DNA of 64,000 nt. Origin: Tachypleus tridentatus (Eukaryota > Arthropoda > Merostomata > Xiphosura > Limulidae). Positions 25,414 to 37,616 of this stretch are shown here, in pieces (position 1 is the first letter of the stretch; the number at the start of each line of letters is the position of its first letter). The stretch lies in assembly GCF_004210375.1 (NCBI RefSeq), contig NC_134837.1, positions 16,127,798-16,191,797 of the forward strand. Reading direction: 5' to 3'. A model generated the notes under the pieces. That model was given only the letters and a program-made list of their open reading frames with translations. It was not told where the DNA came from and did no database searches. The position numbers and the translations under genes are program-made.

Positions 25414-26771
25414 CTGAATTCAACCATGGAATGAAAAAAAAACAGAGATCTATTATCATTTTATTAATTTTCTGCTCATTAAGACATTTTGCTCTTTAAA
25501 TATATTCCAAAGATAACAAGGTCAGGCTACAGGAAAAATAAATAAATGATCGACAAATGGGTTTCTTTCTATAGGTCATTTTGTTTACATCTGTTACATA
25601 TTCAAGTTACTTTTCCTGATTCACTATATTTACACCTGTTCAAGTGATAACTAAACCCATTTCAGCTTCCTCATTCAGATTTTTTTTTTTTATATATATT
25701 TGTCACTTCTGTAACTAAGCCTATTTCAGTTTCCTACAAAGTAATTCGCTTCATGTCGGTTAGATTTTAACGAAACATAGTCCAGCTATTTACCACTGAA
25801 TAACTTTCTTTAAATCTGTTTAAAGCTAAAGTTATCTCAGTTTTCTCTTTCTGAATCACTCTGTTTACACTTGTTACATTTCAGAACCCTTACCACAGTT
25901 TCTTTTATAATTATGGATAAAACTGTACTTTCTTAAGCTGATACTCAAACCAAGACAAAAAATAAACAAGTCATAAGTAAGTATTAAAACAGCTCCTTTT
26001 ACTTTTAAACTACAAATTAAATATCACAAAATATTACTTTTCATTTTCTATATTTTATTGTTAAATGCATGGATCCTACAAATATATTACCAAAATTGCT
26101 GTTTCAGTTAAACTTAGTTTTACTATTAATGTGGTTCCAGTCACCAGGTAACTTTATATTCCATGCTATTTATTCCATTATTACTTTGTATTAGTGTATC
26201 AGGATTTGAAAGAAAAAAAAATCTAACTGGTTACTTGCCATGTTTGAATCAATTAACCAGTTTGACTTACAGAGACTTTTAAATTTTAAAGTGTCAATGT
26301 CACATCATAAGATTAAAAAATATATATTCTGTTAGTGAAACACCTATGGCCCAATTAACGTTAAAATGCATAAAAAATTAACAAATTTACTTTCAGGAAT
26401 ACTATCTATATTGTTTGGAGCAGGTATCCATATGATTCACAACAGATGTTAACATTTCTTTTGTATCCTTTAGTGAGATTGTGCTATGTACACCAGTTAC
26501 ACTATGTAACAAAATTTTTACTTTTGCCTGAAGTAAATGGAAAAGACCTATTTTTCTCTTCAACCTTTTGTGACCTGGGTAGTGAAATTTTCAAATTTAC
26601 CCATTTTCAAGAACATTCCAAAGAGATTCAGTACTGAGTAGCTGATAGAGAATTTTCTCAAACTTACAAGAATTTTCCATAGTAATATACACACAGGGGC
26701 TCACCACTAACCAATTCAGTTTAGTTCTAGCTGCCTAAGTGAAAATACAGATCTACATTATTTTATCAGAG

Positions 26772-27676
26772 ATGGCATCAAGAAGCTGCAAGCAATCTCC
26801 AGATGCATTCTACTATGTGGGTGGCCAAAGTATCAAGACAAAAGTGAAAAGGTACAGTATCTCCCTTGAAGTATAATGAGTATGATAGGGAGATTATTGG
26901 AGACTTTAAAATGTTGGCATTCCTGATGGGTCTCCAAGGAGGCTTTGCCAAGTTTCCCTGTTATCTTTGCCTTTGGGATAGCAGGGACACTGCAGTGTAC
27001 TACAACAGGAAGCACTGGTCACAACAGACAGTTCCCTGTGAGGAGGCACAATGTCAAGTGTGGACCTCCAGAAGGTATTGTTCCCACCATTGCACATAAA
27101 ATTGGATCTTATGAAACGATTTGTCACAGCTCTTGATAAAGAGTCTGCAGCTTTTAAGTACCTTCGAGACTTCTTCCTTACACAGTCTGAGGCAAAGGTC
27201 AAAGCTGGTGTCTTCACTGGACCACAAACAAAAATCCTGGAGTGCACAAAATTCCCCAAGAAACTTAGTTGGTAGGAAAAAAAGCTTGGGATAGCTTTGT
27301 CGCAGTGGTTTGGAGCTTCTTGAGCAATCACAAGGCCAAAAATTATGTGGAACTGGTTGAGGCCCTGGTGAAGAACTACGGCAAAATAGGCTGCAGGATG
27401 TCTCTGAAAGTCCATATCCTTGACACTCATCTTGATAAATTCAAGGAGAACATTGGAGCATACTCAAAAGAGCTAGGCGAGCACTTCCACCAAGATATAC
27501 TGGACTTTAAATGCTGCTACCAAGGAGCATATAATGAAAACACGATGAGAGACTATGTTTGGGGGCTGATACATGAAAATGATTTACATTACAGTTGCAA
27601 ATCTCGAAAAAGTACCACTTCAAAACATTTTTGTTCATTTTTGTATAACATTAGTGTGATTACATGTAAATCTTGA
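26772..27676 (+). pseudogene. Decayed mobile-element-type ORF (high-copy arthropod protein family)
   Basis: A start at ATG 26772 gives MASRSCKQSPDAFYYVGGQS before a stop. A separate frame then gives FKMLAFLMGLQGGFAKFPCY and LCLWDSRD. A third gives LFPPLHIKLDLMKRFVTALD, and after another break comes WDSFVAVVWSFLSNHKAKNY ... GEHFHQDI. Together these resemble a family I remember as uncharacterised, high-copy, transposon-associated arthropod proteins. At least two frameshifts or stops and a probable internal deletion after the N-terminal piece show it is dead. It is antisense to the host gene. The exact superfamily is not determined. Confidence 0.6.
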
Positions 27677-28082
27677 TTCATATGTTGTTTTATTCAGACC
27701 TTAAGAAAATGAAAATGTGCAAATTTGCTCATTTTTACACAGAAAATAGATTAATTTCTAAATTTCCGTATCCAGGTCACAAAAGCAAAGTTTAAAGGGA
27801 GGGAATAATGGCCAATTTCTGTACTTTTACAACATAAGCAATTAAGAAATAACACATACTATCCAGGAACAAAATTTTTGTTACATAGTGTTATCTGAAT
27901 GTTATAAACAGTAATTTTGTGTCACTCTTCCTAATAATATTTATGTTTTCTATTTCTTGAAATATAAAATACCCAAGAAATTGATTGAAAATAATGGACA
28001 GTATCATAACAGAGGATACCGAGTATAAACAGTAAATGTGGCTTTGAATCATGACCTCCTACGTTAAGAAGGTGTAGAACTT

Positions 28083-28352
28083 TGTTTCTAAATTTTGTGC
28101 AAAGCTATGTGAGGGCTATCTATGCTAGCCATCCCTAATTTAGTAGAGTAAGCCTAGAGGAAAGGCAACTAGTTACCACCACCAAATGCCAACTCTTGGG
28201 CTATTCTTTTACCAAGAAATAGTGGGATTGACCATCACATTATAACACTCCCAAGGCTGAAAGGGCAAGCATGTTTGGTGTGATAGAAATTTGAACCTGC
28301 AACCCTCAGATTACAAGTCGAGTGCTTTAATCACCTGGCCCTGCAAGGCGTT
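28083..28352 (-). mobile_element. tRNA-derived SINE (family A) in intron 12, CpG-decayed
   Basis: The full block order is present, but CpGs have become TG/CA: gtgcaaagctatgtgagggc and ctatctatgctagccatccc, where the 6.2-kb copy has CG. It inserted in the sense orientation relative to the RhoGEF gene. Confidence 0.85.
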
Positions 28353-28714
28353 CATGCAGTAATCTTTATGCAGAACATGCTGTTTCAGTTTCATTAGTAT
28401 CTATTAATCCTTTACTGAAATACTACGTTAACAAGACTGAATCATGGATGTTGAAACTGGGGGCTCAAATATCTTTACTTTTTACAACTACTTTCATTTG
28501 TCTTATTGCTCTTTCAACCATGACTATGTGCCATTATATGAAATAAGTCAGTGGGTGTGTGGAGAGTTTATGGTAAATTTACAGGTTATATCACATGAAG
28601 TCTAACTAAGTGTGTTACTTGTGTGTTTCTTTTTTGCATTTTTCTTGTACAATCAAATAGGTTTTTCATTTTTATAAATTTGTTAATTTTATTAAAGATA
28701 CAGGTTATAATAAA

Positions 28715-28855
28715 CAAGCCCCCCTCAAGTACAGTGGTATGTCTCCAGATTTACAACTCTAAAATCAGGGGTTCGATTCCCCTCGGTGGGCTGAGCAGAT
28801 AGCCCGATGTGGCTTTGCTATAAGAAAAACACACACAAACAATAAACAAAACCAA
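28715..28855 (+). mobile_element. Second SINE family (family B, tRNA-like head)
   Basis: The head reads tacagtggtatgtctccaga ... tttacaactc ... ggggttcgattcccc, an A box, Val(TAC)-like anticodon loop and B box. It is followed by ggtgggctgagcagatagcc and an A-rich acacacaaacaataaac tail. Antisense to the RhoGEF gene. This is a SINE, not a tRNA gene. Confidence 0.75.
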
Positions 28856-29333
28856 GAGGTTTAGAATCTTCCTGAATTTGTGGTCTGTTTGATGAAATGT
28901 CTGATATTTTTTCTGCTTCCTGTATTTGTTGTCTGAAAACATAATTCATGTAGCTTTTAAACAGACATTTAGAAAAACAAAATCATTTCACTCACTAGAT
29001 CAGATCATATGGAAACTACTACAATTTACATACCTTTCTAAGTATGATCAGAATGCATTGTTTCATTAGCTGCATACCTTCTCTAGTAATTATATACTAT
29101 GCACTAATCATGATAAAGATATACTTGATACAATACAGTTGAATCTTTTTTCCTGTATTTTAAGTACAGTAGTATAAATGTTGACAAACCTTTTTAAATG
29201 AAGAAGTATTTTATATTTTAAAAATACAAGTGATACCCATCCAAGTTACTTTGAAAGAATTGCTAACATTATGTGATCTTACAACAGCAGTTGATATTAA
29301 AAACGCAGGTTATTTATTATATCCAATGCTCAC

Positions 29334-29411
29334 CTTCTTTACTACAGACCCTTGATCTTTCATCATCTGACACTTTTAGGACTTCTCTGACTAAAGCAGT
29401 AAGCTGATTGG
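29334..29411 (-). CDS. RhoGEF exon 12: helical tail
   Basis: The exon encodes ANQLTALVREVLKVSDDERS and RVCSKE. The Leu/Val spacing suggests an amphipathic helix continuing from exon 11. The acceptor is cattccag|CCA and the donor GAAG|gtgagc (phase 1). The exon is 78 nt. Confidence 0.8.
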
Positions 29412-29799
29412 CTGGAATGATAATGACAAAACTTAGCATGTACACAAGTTATAACAACAGTAATATCTATCAACACTTATCAATAACTTCACATGGAGTT
29501 CAGCAATGTGTCTGATCTGGCTAAAACAAAGTAAAAATCACAGTTTACATATTATAGCTTATAAGATGTTTCACATATTTTTCTCAATATCTGGTAAGCT
29601 TTTTAGTGAACATTACAAGTATTTTGTTCACAAAATATCAGATATTTTAATCAAGTAACTGTACTAAAGTTAACCGCTTACAGTGAAACAAAGTTTTTCA
29701 CGTTAGGGTTAAAAATATTTCCTTCAGCCGAAAATTGTCATTTGCATAACCTCTAAAACCTCCTCCTAAACAGACATCAAACTTTATTTTCTATCTGTA

Positions 29800-30300
29800 A
29801 AACTTTACATTTTATTTGTCATTTTCTATTCCCTAACTCTATATGGACTTGGTCAAATTGACCAACTTTGTAATCATCACAACAAAATATGATATAAATA
29901 TACCTTTTTTTTTCTTTCTAAAATGACTGCATACTATAAAAAAAAGCTACAGCTGTTTACGCTAAATAGCTTAAACAGTTTATACTTGATTGTTTTATTG
30001 CCTTATAAATCATATACAACTAATAATCCTACCATACAGCTCACATTACCATATTGAATACCATAATGTCAAAACTGCTTAGAGGCATGCCTCATGAAGA
30101 AATTTTATTATTATTTTTCATTATCTTACCTAATATAACATAATACATTTCTAATTATTATATTTTAGTTACACGAAAAAAAAATACATTGTACTTACCA
30201 TTGACCTATTTTTTTTGCCACTGAATGCCAATAAAATGTTTCCTTTTATATGATAGTATAAGTGTACTAAATAATTATTTATCAATTTAAATAATGCAAT
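29800..30300. repeat. Dispersed AT-rich repeat, copy 3
   Basis: The block order tcaaattgaccaactttgta ... taaatagcttaaacagttta ... tacttgattgttttattgcc ... cagctcacattaccatattg parallels 21.35 and 22.9-23.1 kb. Diverged, noncoding, boundaries unclear. Confidence 0.4.
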
Positions 30301-30792
30301 GCTTCTAATAAAATAGAATAACAACATGTATAAAGCACAATTCAACTAACCATCTAACTAAGACAAGAAAGCTTACATTAATTACCCTTGCTAATGGGCC
30401 TGAATAGCAGAAGATAACTTTCACCTTGAAATCAAAATTGATAGAACTTTGCACAAAAAACAACACTGCATTATACACCATTCAATAAATAAAACTATTC
30501 CTTTTTGTTGGTTACAAATAACACAGTATAAAATGTCAGATAAAAGTACTGACAATATGTGAGAGAATGTTACAGGTAGGTGCGAAAAATGGGTGTGATT
30601 TTTCAGTTAATGACTATAAACAAATAACACTGAAGGCTAAAAAATTAGAATTTGCATAAGTAACATCTGATTTATAATGAGTAATTTACCTTAAATTCCA
30701 CACTTCAGAGAGATGTACTAAATAAATTAAAAAGGAAAGACTTGAGAACAAATGTAAAGATTCTCATACTATGGAAGACTCTGGAATTATTC

Positions 30793-31174
30793 ACTGTATT
30801 TTATGTCTTATAAAACATTTTTTTCTTTAAAAATCCCTTGAAAAATTTCCATACGTCTTCCAAGACAAAAGTGACGGGTTAAGGCAAGAGGTTAGCTAAG
30901 GGTCTACTCAAAACAGCTTCTCATACAGATTGTAACCTCATTACTTTCCAGTTACAAGTATTTTCAACAGCATAAAACATTAAATTTAACTAATACTGTC
31001 AATATACTGTGAAGAATATGATATATTTGACTGTATTTACTCAGTAGGTTGAAAAAAAGTCAAGGCTGCATCGAGGTGTTGGATGCCGAGTTAAAATCGT
31101 TTTTTCTTAAAAATCTTTCCAAAATTAGGGTGCATCTTCCACAATGTAGTGTCTTACAAGGCATAAAATATGGT
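30793..31174. mobile_element. Short MITE-like element with inverted ends
   Basis: The left end is actgtattttatgtcttata. The right end, reverse-complemented, is ataccatattttatgcct. Both run into lower-grade inverted similarity (cttccaagac / ttggaaag). The termini resemble those of the exon-carrying element at 42 kb in general style (tattt-rich ends). No target duplication is clear. Confidence 0.45.
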
Positions 31175-31558
31175 ATAAATATATCAATATCTATTAGATA
31201 TACATAATATTGAAAGTTGGTTTATTAACTATTCTCTGATGTCAAATGTATTCACGTAGGTTGATAGTCACATGGTTAACTTCTGACTGTAACTTAAGTT
31301 ACATAAAGTAACACAAGTTCTTGATATGTAAACTTTGGCTTTAACAAAAGGTTTAACACTCTAGATCACTGTATTGAAACTCAAATGTAAATGTTTAAAG
31401 TACACTACTTTTTATGAATGCACTGGCAATACATTCAAACAATACAATACAAGTATTAAACAATAGTACTGATATGTACTAATCATTCAAAATAACCTAT
31501 TACTACAGAACATTCTTTATCATTAAGTTGTAGTTTTGATGGTATAATAAACCATTAC

Positions 31559-31622
31559 CTTGGTAAATAGATGCAAGAATTAGCTCTTTCATTCTTTTTT
31601 CACCTTCAAATTCTTTTACAGT
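31559..31622 (-). CDS. RhoGEF exon 11: short helical tail exon
   Basis: The exon encodes TVKEFEGEKRMKELILASIY plus Gln. It is 64 nt with acceptor ttttacag|ACTG and donor CAAG|gtaatg (phase 1). With exon 12 it makes a predicted helical stretch, IYQANQLTALVREVLK. Its family role is unknown; LARG proteins also have a short C-terminal coiled coil, but I cannot align the two by eye. Confidence 0.8.
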
Positions 31623-32473
31623 CTGTAAAAATAAAAAAAAAAGTGATCAATAGAATTGAAAATATTAGTATCGCAAAATAATCTTAATTTAAAAATCATG
31701 ATTTAAGGCAATTTATATGATATTTGTCACAAAGTCAAACTAAATTATCCATCAACACCCTAACCTAGTCAGATAAAGTGAACGTTGCATAATATATAAA
31801 AATGTAGCAGCTATAACTCAACAGCTTACATTACAATACTAGATAATTCAATTATTATAACCAGTATTCCATTTCTACAACCAAATTGATGATTTTAAAA
31901 ACACGAGCCATCAGGATTACTTCTTTTTTACACACTAATGAACTATTAGAATCACTGTTATTCCTTTTTTAGAATGAAAAAGAGAGGAAAACACTCTTAA
32001 TGGTAAATTTTACCCTGCTAAATATAGAAACATTAAATATATTTTTAAAAACATGATTTTGTTTCATTATCACAAATATTCTCCTACAGCTTTTCTACTG
32101 TTTCCTCTCCCAATCCACTAGCATTTGATTCTACAGTTCATGTCAACAAACTTCAGATATTGGTTAAAAACATTTAAATTAAAAGACAGCATGTTTACGA
32201 CAGTCTGAACTTAAGTCATTTTTTCAGAAGCTGTAAAGACTGGAATACTGGACATACACCAACATGGGGAAAGAGCTAAAGATAATAGGTTGGGATTTTA
32301 ACTGGTTCAAATCATACATTCAAGTTTTATTTCAATTAAAAAACCTTCGTATGAGAAATTTTCTTTATTCATCTTTGATAACTAGGGTGCCATCTGTTCA
32401 TTACTTTCTCCAGCTAATATTCTATATTACGTTTTTAAAAATAAATTAAAATGGGAGTTAATTTCTGTCCTAC
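31623..32473 (-). other. Intron 10, nothing recognised
   Basis: An 850-bp AT-rich intron. I see no repeat, element or further exon in it. Confidence 0.6.
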
Positions 32474-32583
32474 CTCAGCTACATGCTCCATTTCCTCTAT
32501 AGGAACCTGGAAAATGTCTGAAACTAGGTCTTCTTCCTCTCTGGAACCTTTTGCAATCTCTTCATCTTTGGAAGTTACCGGTT
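32474..32583 (-). CDS. RhoGEF exon 10: acidic tail
   Basis: The exon encodes EPVTSKDEEIAKGSREEEDL followed by VSDIFQVPIEEMEHVAE, an acidic segment without a recognised domain. The acceptor is ttgtctag|AACC and the donor GAG|gtagga (phase 0). It supports the gene mainly through matching phase and clean splice signals. Confidence 0.82.
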
Positions 32584-34938
32584 CTAGACAAACACGTTTT
32601 TTTCAAATTTAATGACATTTATTTTACTAAAATTACAACATTGAATTCCTTTTTATACAGACATGTCAACATCTGAACTCTTCTGTTTTAAAATCATTCA
32701 ATTTAAGAATTTTAAATAACTGAGATCCCTTTGGACTTGCTAAAGAAGTAACTTATGACAATTAACCTCAACAAGTAGCAAAAAACTTATCTTAAGAAAT
32801 TTCACAGTATTAACTAAGCAAACAACCAATAAAAACTATTACCTTATAAACATAAAATGTAGAACTGAAGAATGCACATGAAGGTGTCAAAAATAATTCA
32901 GTAGTCTTTGTTCAAATTACTTTATTCCAAATGTACGGTTTATTTTTACATTCATTTAACCTTTAAAAATTTTACTAACTAAAGAACCTTCACAAGAACC
33001 CATTCCATATAGGCTTTATCTTCAGAAATTTAGTTAAAATTTCTCCATAGCAACCAATTTGGATGCAACAAAAAGTAAAAATCTTATTACCTTTACAATT
33101 TTTACTGCAATTTCTTCAAGTCACAGCAATAAACACAAATGTTAACATCAGCAGAAACACACATAAGATGGAAGAGGTTTCAATCAATTAGATACAAGAA
33201 TGGTTGAATTTATTAACCTTAACAACATGGAAGTCTACGTGAAGATGTTTCTAAAAAAGGCTAACAAAATATTCAAGTCTGTGAATAATACTGAACAGAT
33301 TTATGGAGTAGTTTACTTCAGGTTAAGCAAGATTTTGGTTAAACCAAGGATTCTGTGCAAATCAAACTACACGATAAATTTGATAAAACATTTAATACAG
33401 TTTGAACTATTTTTTTATTTTTTATAACAACACATCTAAAGCACATGTTCAGTTTTAGTTTATTGAAAAGGCTAAAAAAATGTTTTAAATATGTGCCTAC
33501 TGCTGCAGAAGATAACATCTAACTACTGTTGCCTATGACAACTGACCACTATTATTTACAATAATATATTGTCACTGTTACCTACAATCTTGTAATCTAC
33601 ATTCAAAAACAATCTTAGTTATGGTATCAAATAAAAAAAAGTGTAGCTAATTATCTACTTTTCAGAAATTAATGACATTCAACCTTCTATGCACAATAAA
33701 CAACAGTTGCTAGTCTGGGAGAAAACGAAACAGCAAGACATGCATAATTAAAAAAAAAACATAAAAATCATCTCTGAAGATATGGTGAAAAAAGCTCTTC
33801 AGTATATGATTATTTTGCATTTTAAGTACGTAATTAACCCTTTCCAGCCCAGGCAATCCAGATCACATCCAGAAAATGTACAACACCAAATTTGAAAATT
33901 ATCCGTGATGTTTCCCTGCAAACCTTCTACAAAATAAGATTATAAATCACAATTTTAACATTTTAAGCATTCTCTACATAACGTTTTGTTAATATTTATT
34001 TTGGAAATTTTTATTCGGGTTGCATAAATAAATAAATTTCACACCTGCACAAAGAGAACTTGTTGAAAGGCAAAACAAAGCTAGAAATGCATAAATTTGG
34101 AATGAACTGAAGTTTACCTTTAACAAAGTTAAATCAAAAACTGAGTTTTAGAAGTTAGTGATGTCAAAAAATATAAAACTCAACTGTTGACACATTTTTT
34201 GTTATAGTTTTCTTGTTGGTAAGATTTTCAAAATTGTAGATATATCATCTGAAACTTCCAATAATTCTTCTTTCTCACAGTCTCTTGGCCATAAAACTTC
34301 CTTTGATTATACATCAAATAGAAATTTCTGAATGTTTTGGTCAGTACTTTAACAAGGCACAGTACATGCTGCATTCAAACCAATGCAAGTTATTACTGGT
34401 TTTGTATTGTATGCAAGCTATAGAAAGGTAATAAATTAACTTAATGGGTTTCAGTGTGCATTTATTTTGTTCGAAAATTGTTTTATAAGACCAATTTCTG
34501 TAAAAACAACTCTGGAATAGTAATTTGATACCAACACAGAAGGTAACCATTTTTATCTATGAAATTCACAACAAATAGCATACACCAAACATTTTACTGT
34601 GTGTTCTAATCTCTGTTGTTTGAAACAATTGTAAAAGACAAAAGAAATTCCAAACACTTCATTGTGTGTTCTAGCCTCTGTTGTTTGAAACAATACTATA
34701 TGACAAAATATTTGGACCTTGGTCTACAGTTGCTTGAGAAGTAAACTGATATTAATTTAATTGTTCTAAATTTAGTTTTTACACGTAACAGACTGGAAGA
34801 CAACAAATTAACTTTAAAGCTTAAATTTTAATCTGGTTTCATTATTATGACAAGAATAATTATACCAACTCTTTTAACTATACTAATATTTAATTCATGA
34901 AATATTTAATCATTTAACAAAGCATAAAATAATTTTAC
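32584..34938 (-). other. Intron 9 of the RhoGEF gene
   Basis: A 2.35-kb AT-rich intron. The only structure noted is a two-copy 65-bp duplication at 34585-34708. Short frames near 33200 and 34341 show no coding signs. Confidence 0.6.
34585..34708 (+). repeat. 65-bp tandem duplication
   Basis: Two diverged copies start with ccaaacattttactgtgtgt and ccaaacacttcattgtgtgt. Both continue ctctgttgtttgaaacaat and end tgacaaaa-like. Confidence 0.75.
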
Positions 34939-35273
34939 CAGCTGGGGTCATTACACATTCTGCAGTTTCTACAACAGGACCCTCACTGACTTCAATTTCT
35001 AATGGGTTGATCAGCTGTGACTCAGTTGACACATTAAATAGCTCAATCTTTTCAAATGAGCTGCAAGAGGAACAAGTGTCTTTGCTTTGCGATGACAAGG
35101 AAGGAGTGAGGTCATGGGCAAGGTCATCTGTTGTAGAATGGTTAAGACTAGATACTTCTGTTTGAGACAAAGAAAAAGCACCAAGAGAGACATCATCACC
35201 AGGCTCCTCGGTCTCAGTAGATTCGACACCAATGCTTGATGTAGAATGTGATGATTCTAAAGACACAGACATC
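34939..35273 (-). CDS. RhoGEF exon 9: Ser/Thr- and acid-rich tail
   Basis: After a split Leu codon it reads MSVSLESSHSTSSIGVESTE, then TEEPGDDVSLGAFSLSQTEV, and ends ...VSEGPVVETAECVMTPAG. It is rich in Ser, Thr, Glu and Asp, has no recognised domain and is probably disordered and phosphorylatable. The Met near the start is internal. The acceptor is tttatttag|GATG and the donor GCTG|gtaaaa (phase 1). The exon is 335 nt. Confidence 0.85.
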
Positions 35274-36009
35274 CTAAATAAACAATAAAAGTATCTGTTA
35301 AGATGTTTTTTGAAATTTTGATAATTGACAGTGTATGAATTATGGACAAAAAAGCCCATTTTAAACAAAACAAAATATAAGAACTTTTATATTCTTTCTT
35401 CCACATTAACATGAGCCATCAGAACCACTTATATTGTCTCTATTACACAAACATAAGCCATTAGAATAACTCTTATTCCTTTCTCATGAATAAAAAGCAA
35501 ATGGTTTTGGTTTGTTCATAACTTAATTCGATGTAGGAGAAAAGTTATCGTCACATTGCCATTCCAAATTACAAAAACAGGATTTCGCCACTTTTTAAAA
35601 ATAAGTATGTTCTCTTACAGCTCCCTCTAGCTTAATATATACCATTAACATACCAGTTTCTTCCCTTTTACCTTAACACACAACATTAATTACTTTCATG
35701 TCATACCATTTCCACTAATGTAAGCAGTGTAATAAGTATCACTTATTTTATAATAAACAGATTTTATACAGTTTTGTTACAACTTCAAAAATGCAATCAA
35801 GAAAATATATTTCTGCCAATTTGACTCTAGAAAATTTATTAGAATTTTGAAAATTAAGTAAAAATCTCAGTCAATAATTTTTTACATAATGATTTTTTCT
35901 ATTTTATAGAATTAATTTAACAAGTGTTGTATATTTTGTTATTCTTAGGCTTAGAACTTGTAACTACATAACAGATTTCCTGTATTAAACAGAAGTTATA
36001 ATTTCATGA

Positions 36010-37150
36010 AATTCACAGACTGGTCCAGTGACTGCCAATATCCTCAAACCCATCTGATCCACATCAGCTCATAAGAGACAATAGTTTAACAAATGATTGG
36101 CTAACTTTGAATATGCAAAAGATCTTAACTATTCTCTCAAATAACTTGCACAAAGGTTTAATCATACATTTTGGAACTCAAATGGGCCAGAACAATCTAC
36201 AGTCTGGTAATTCAAGTACCATTCTGGTGTCTCCAAATATCCCAAACTTCACCAACTTAGAGCACAGAAACTCAAAAATGATTTTGGGTTCTTTAGATCT
36301 CCCAAAACATATCATTCAATTAGGCCACTATAATTCAAAGTTTAGTAGTTGAAGCACCATTCTGGGCTCTTTAGATTCCACAAAACATGATGATAAAGCA
36401 GACAGCCACAACAAACTAGTTTCGTAATTCAAATGTTCTTGTGGTCTTCAGATTCCTCAAAATATATCAATCAAATAGGTGACAATTATTCAAAATTTAT
36501 CAGTTTAAGACTGACAGGTTTGTGGATTCCCCAAATGTACCATTCATAGACCACAAAAATCCAGTGTTTGGTAATTCAAACACCATTCTATGTTCTCAAG
36601 ACTCCATGAAATGCATCAATCCACAGTTTGGTTGTTCAAACACCACTCCATGAAATGCATCAATCCACAGTTTGGTTGTTCAAACACCACTCCATGAAAT
36701 GCATCAATCCACAGTTTGGTTGTTCAAACACCACTCCATGAAATGCATCAATCCACAGTTTGGTTGTTCAAACACCATTCCATGAAATGCATCAATCCAC
36801 AGTTTGGTTGTTCAAACACCATTCCATGAAATGCATCAATCCACAGTTTGGTTGTTCAAACACCATTCCATGAAATGCATCAATCCACAGTTTGGTTGTT
36901 CAAACACCATTCCATGAAATGCATCAATCCACAGTTTGGTTGTTCAAACACCATTCCATGAAATGCATCAATCCACAGTTTGGTAGTTCAAACACCATTC
37001 TTGATTCTTCAAACTCTCTGAATTGCACCAATCTACAATGCGATAGTTCAAACACCATTCTAGGTTTTCAAGTCTTCCTGAAATGCATCAATCCACACTT
37101 TGGTAGTTCACACACCATTTTGGGTTCTCAGATTTCACATAATATATTAA
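36010..37150 (+). repeat. Old degenerate tandem repeat of roughly 75-85 bp
   Basis: Recurring blocks are ttggtaattcaaacaccatt, ctgggttctttagattcc and caaaacatatcaatcaa-like, spaced about 75-85 bp with much divergence. The open frames across it (36107-36352, 36892-37251) are by-products. Confidence 0.6.
36604..36999 (+). repeat. 44-bp minisatellite, 9 copies
   Basis: The unit is ccatgaaatgcatcaatcca plus cagtttggttgttcaaacac plus cact/catt. Copies begin at 36604, 36648 and so on every 44 bp to 36956. Copies are almost identical (cact versus catt, ttg versus tag), so expansion is recent within the older repeat. Confidence 0.97.
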
Positions 37151-37520
37151 TCAAACAGCCCTATGATGTCCAAACACAGTTTCTTCAAACAAAATATCTG
37201 AATGAACATGATGTCCACCAAGAACCATTCAGAAAAAGGCTACAGTTATAGAACACTGGTTTTAAAAACAAAGTCTCAAACACTCAAAACTCAAATTACT
37301 GACTGCAAGAAAACAAGTTATTACTTGAAACTCTCAATGTTAACTAGATTATCAAACAAATAAAAAGAAGTATCAACCTTCTAACCTTCATATGTTCTAA
37401 TAATACTTTGTTTTCCACTTATTTCTAACATTTATACACACTAACTTTCACAGCTCTATACTGTTTCTTAACTAGGCTGGCTACAAGATAAAATATTGTA
37501 TAGCAAAGTAAATAGCTTAC

Positions 37521-37616
37521 AATTTGTTCTTCTGTAAATATTCATCTGTTAATGACGAACTATCTTTAGATTTGGCTTTTTGGGCCTCAACAGCTTCTGT
37601 AATGCATCTTAGCCAC
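37521..37616 (-). CDS. RhoGEF exon 8: PH C-terminal helix
   Basis: The exon encodes KWLRCITEAVEAQKAKSKDS followed by SSLTDEYLQKNKL. The W-x-x-x-I-x-x-A pattern is the invariant-Trp helix that closes a PH domain. The acceptor is attacag|GTGG and the donor AAATT|gtaagc (phase 2). The exon is 96 nt. Domain homology ends here; downstream exons are tail. Confidence 0.9.

Larger units (their letters stand above)
25414..29333 (-). other. Intron 12 of the RhoGEF gene
   Basis: A 3.9-kb intron carrying a decayed mobile-element ORF (26.77-27.68 kb, plus strand) and two SINEs of different families (28.08-28.35 and 28.72-28.86 kb). The rest is AT-rich with nothing recognised. Confidence 0.7.
29412..31558 (-). 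other. Intron 11 of the RhoGEF gene
   Basis: A 2.1-kb intron holding a dispersed AT-rich repeat (about 29.7-30.3 kb) and a short element with inverted ends at 30.79-31.17 kb. No exon is seen inside. Confidence 0.65.
35274..37520 (-). other. Intron 8 of the RhoGEF gene
   Basis: The right half is a decayed long-period tandem repeat (36.0-37.15 kb) containing a fresh 44-bp array. The left half is AT-rich with nothing recognised. Confidence 0.65.

Noticed and set aside
36107..37251. Plus-strand frames over the 44-bp repeat
   Set aside because: The 44-bp period is not a multiple of three, the frames lie in an intron and nothing supports coding.
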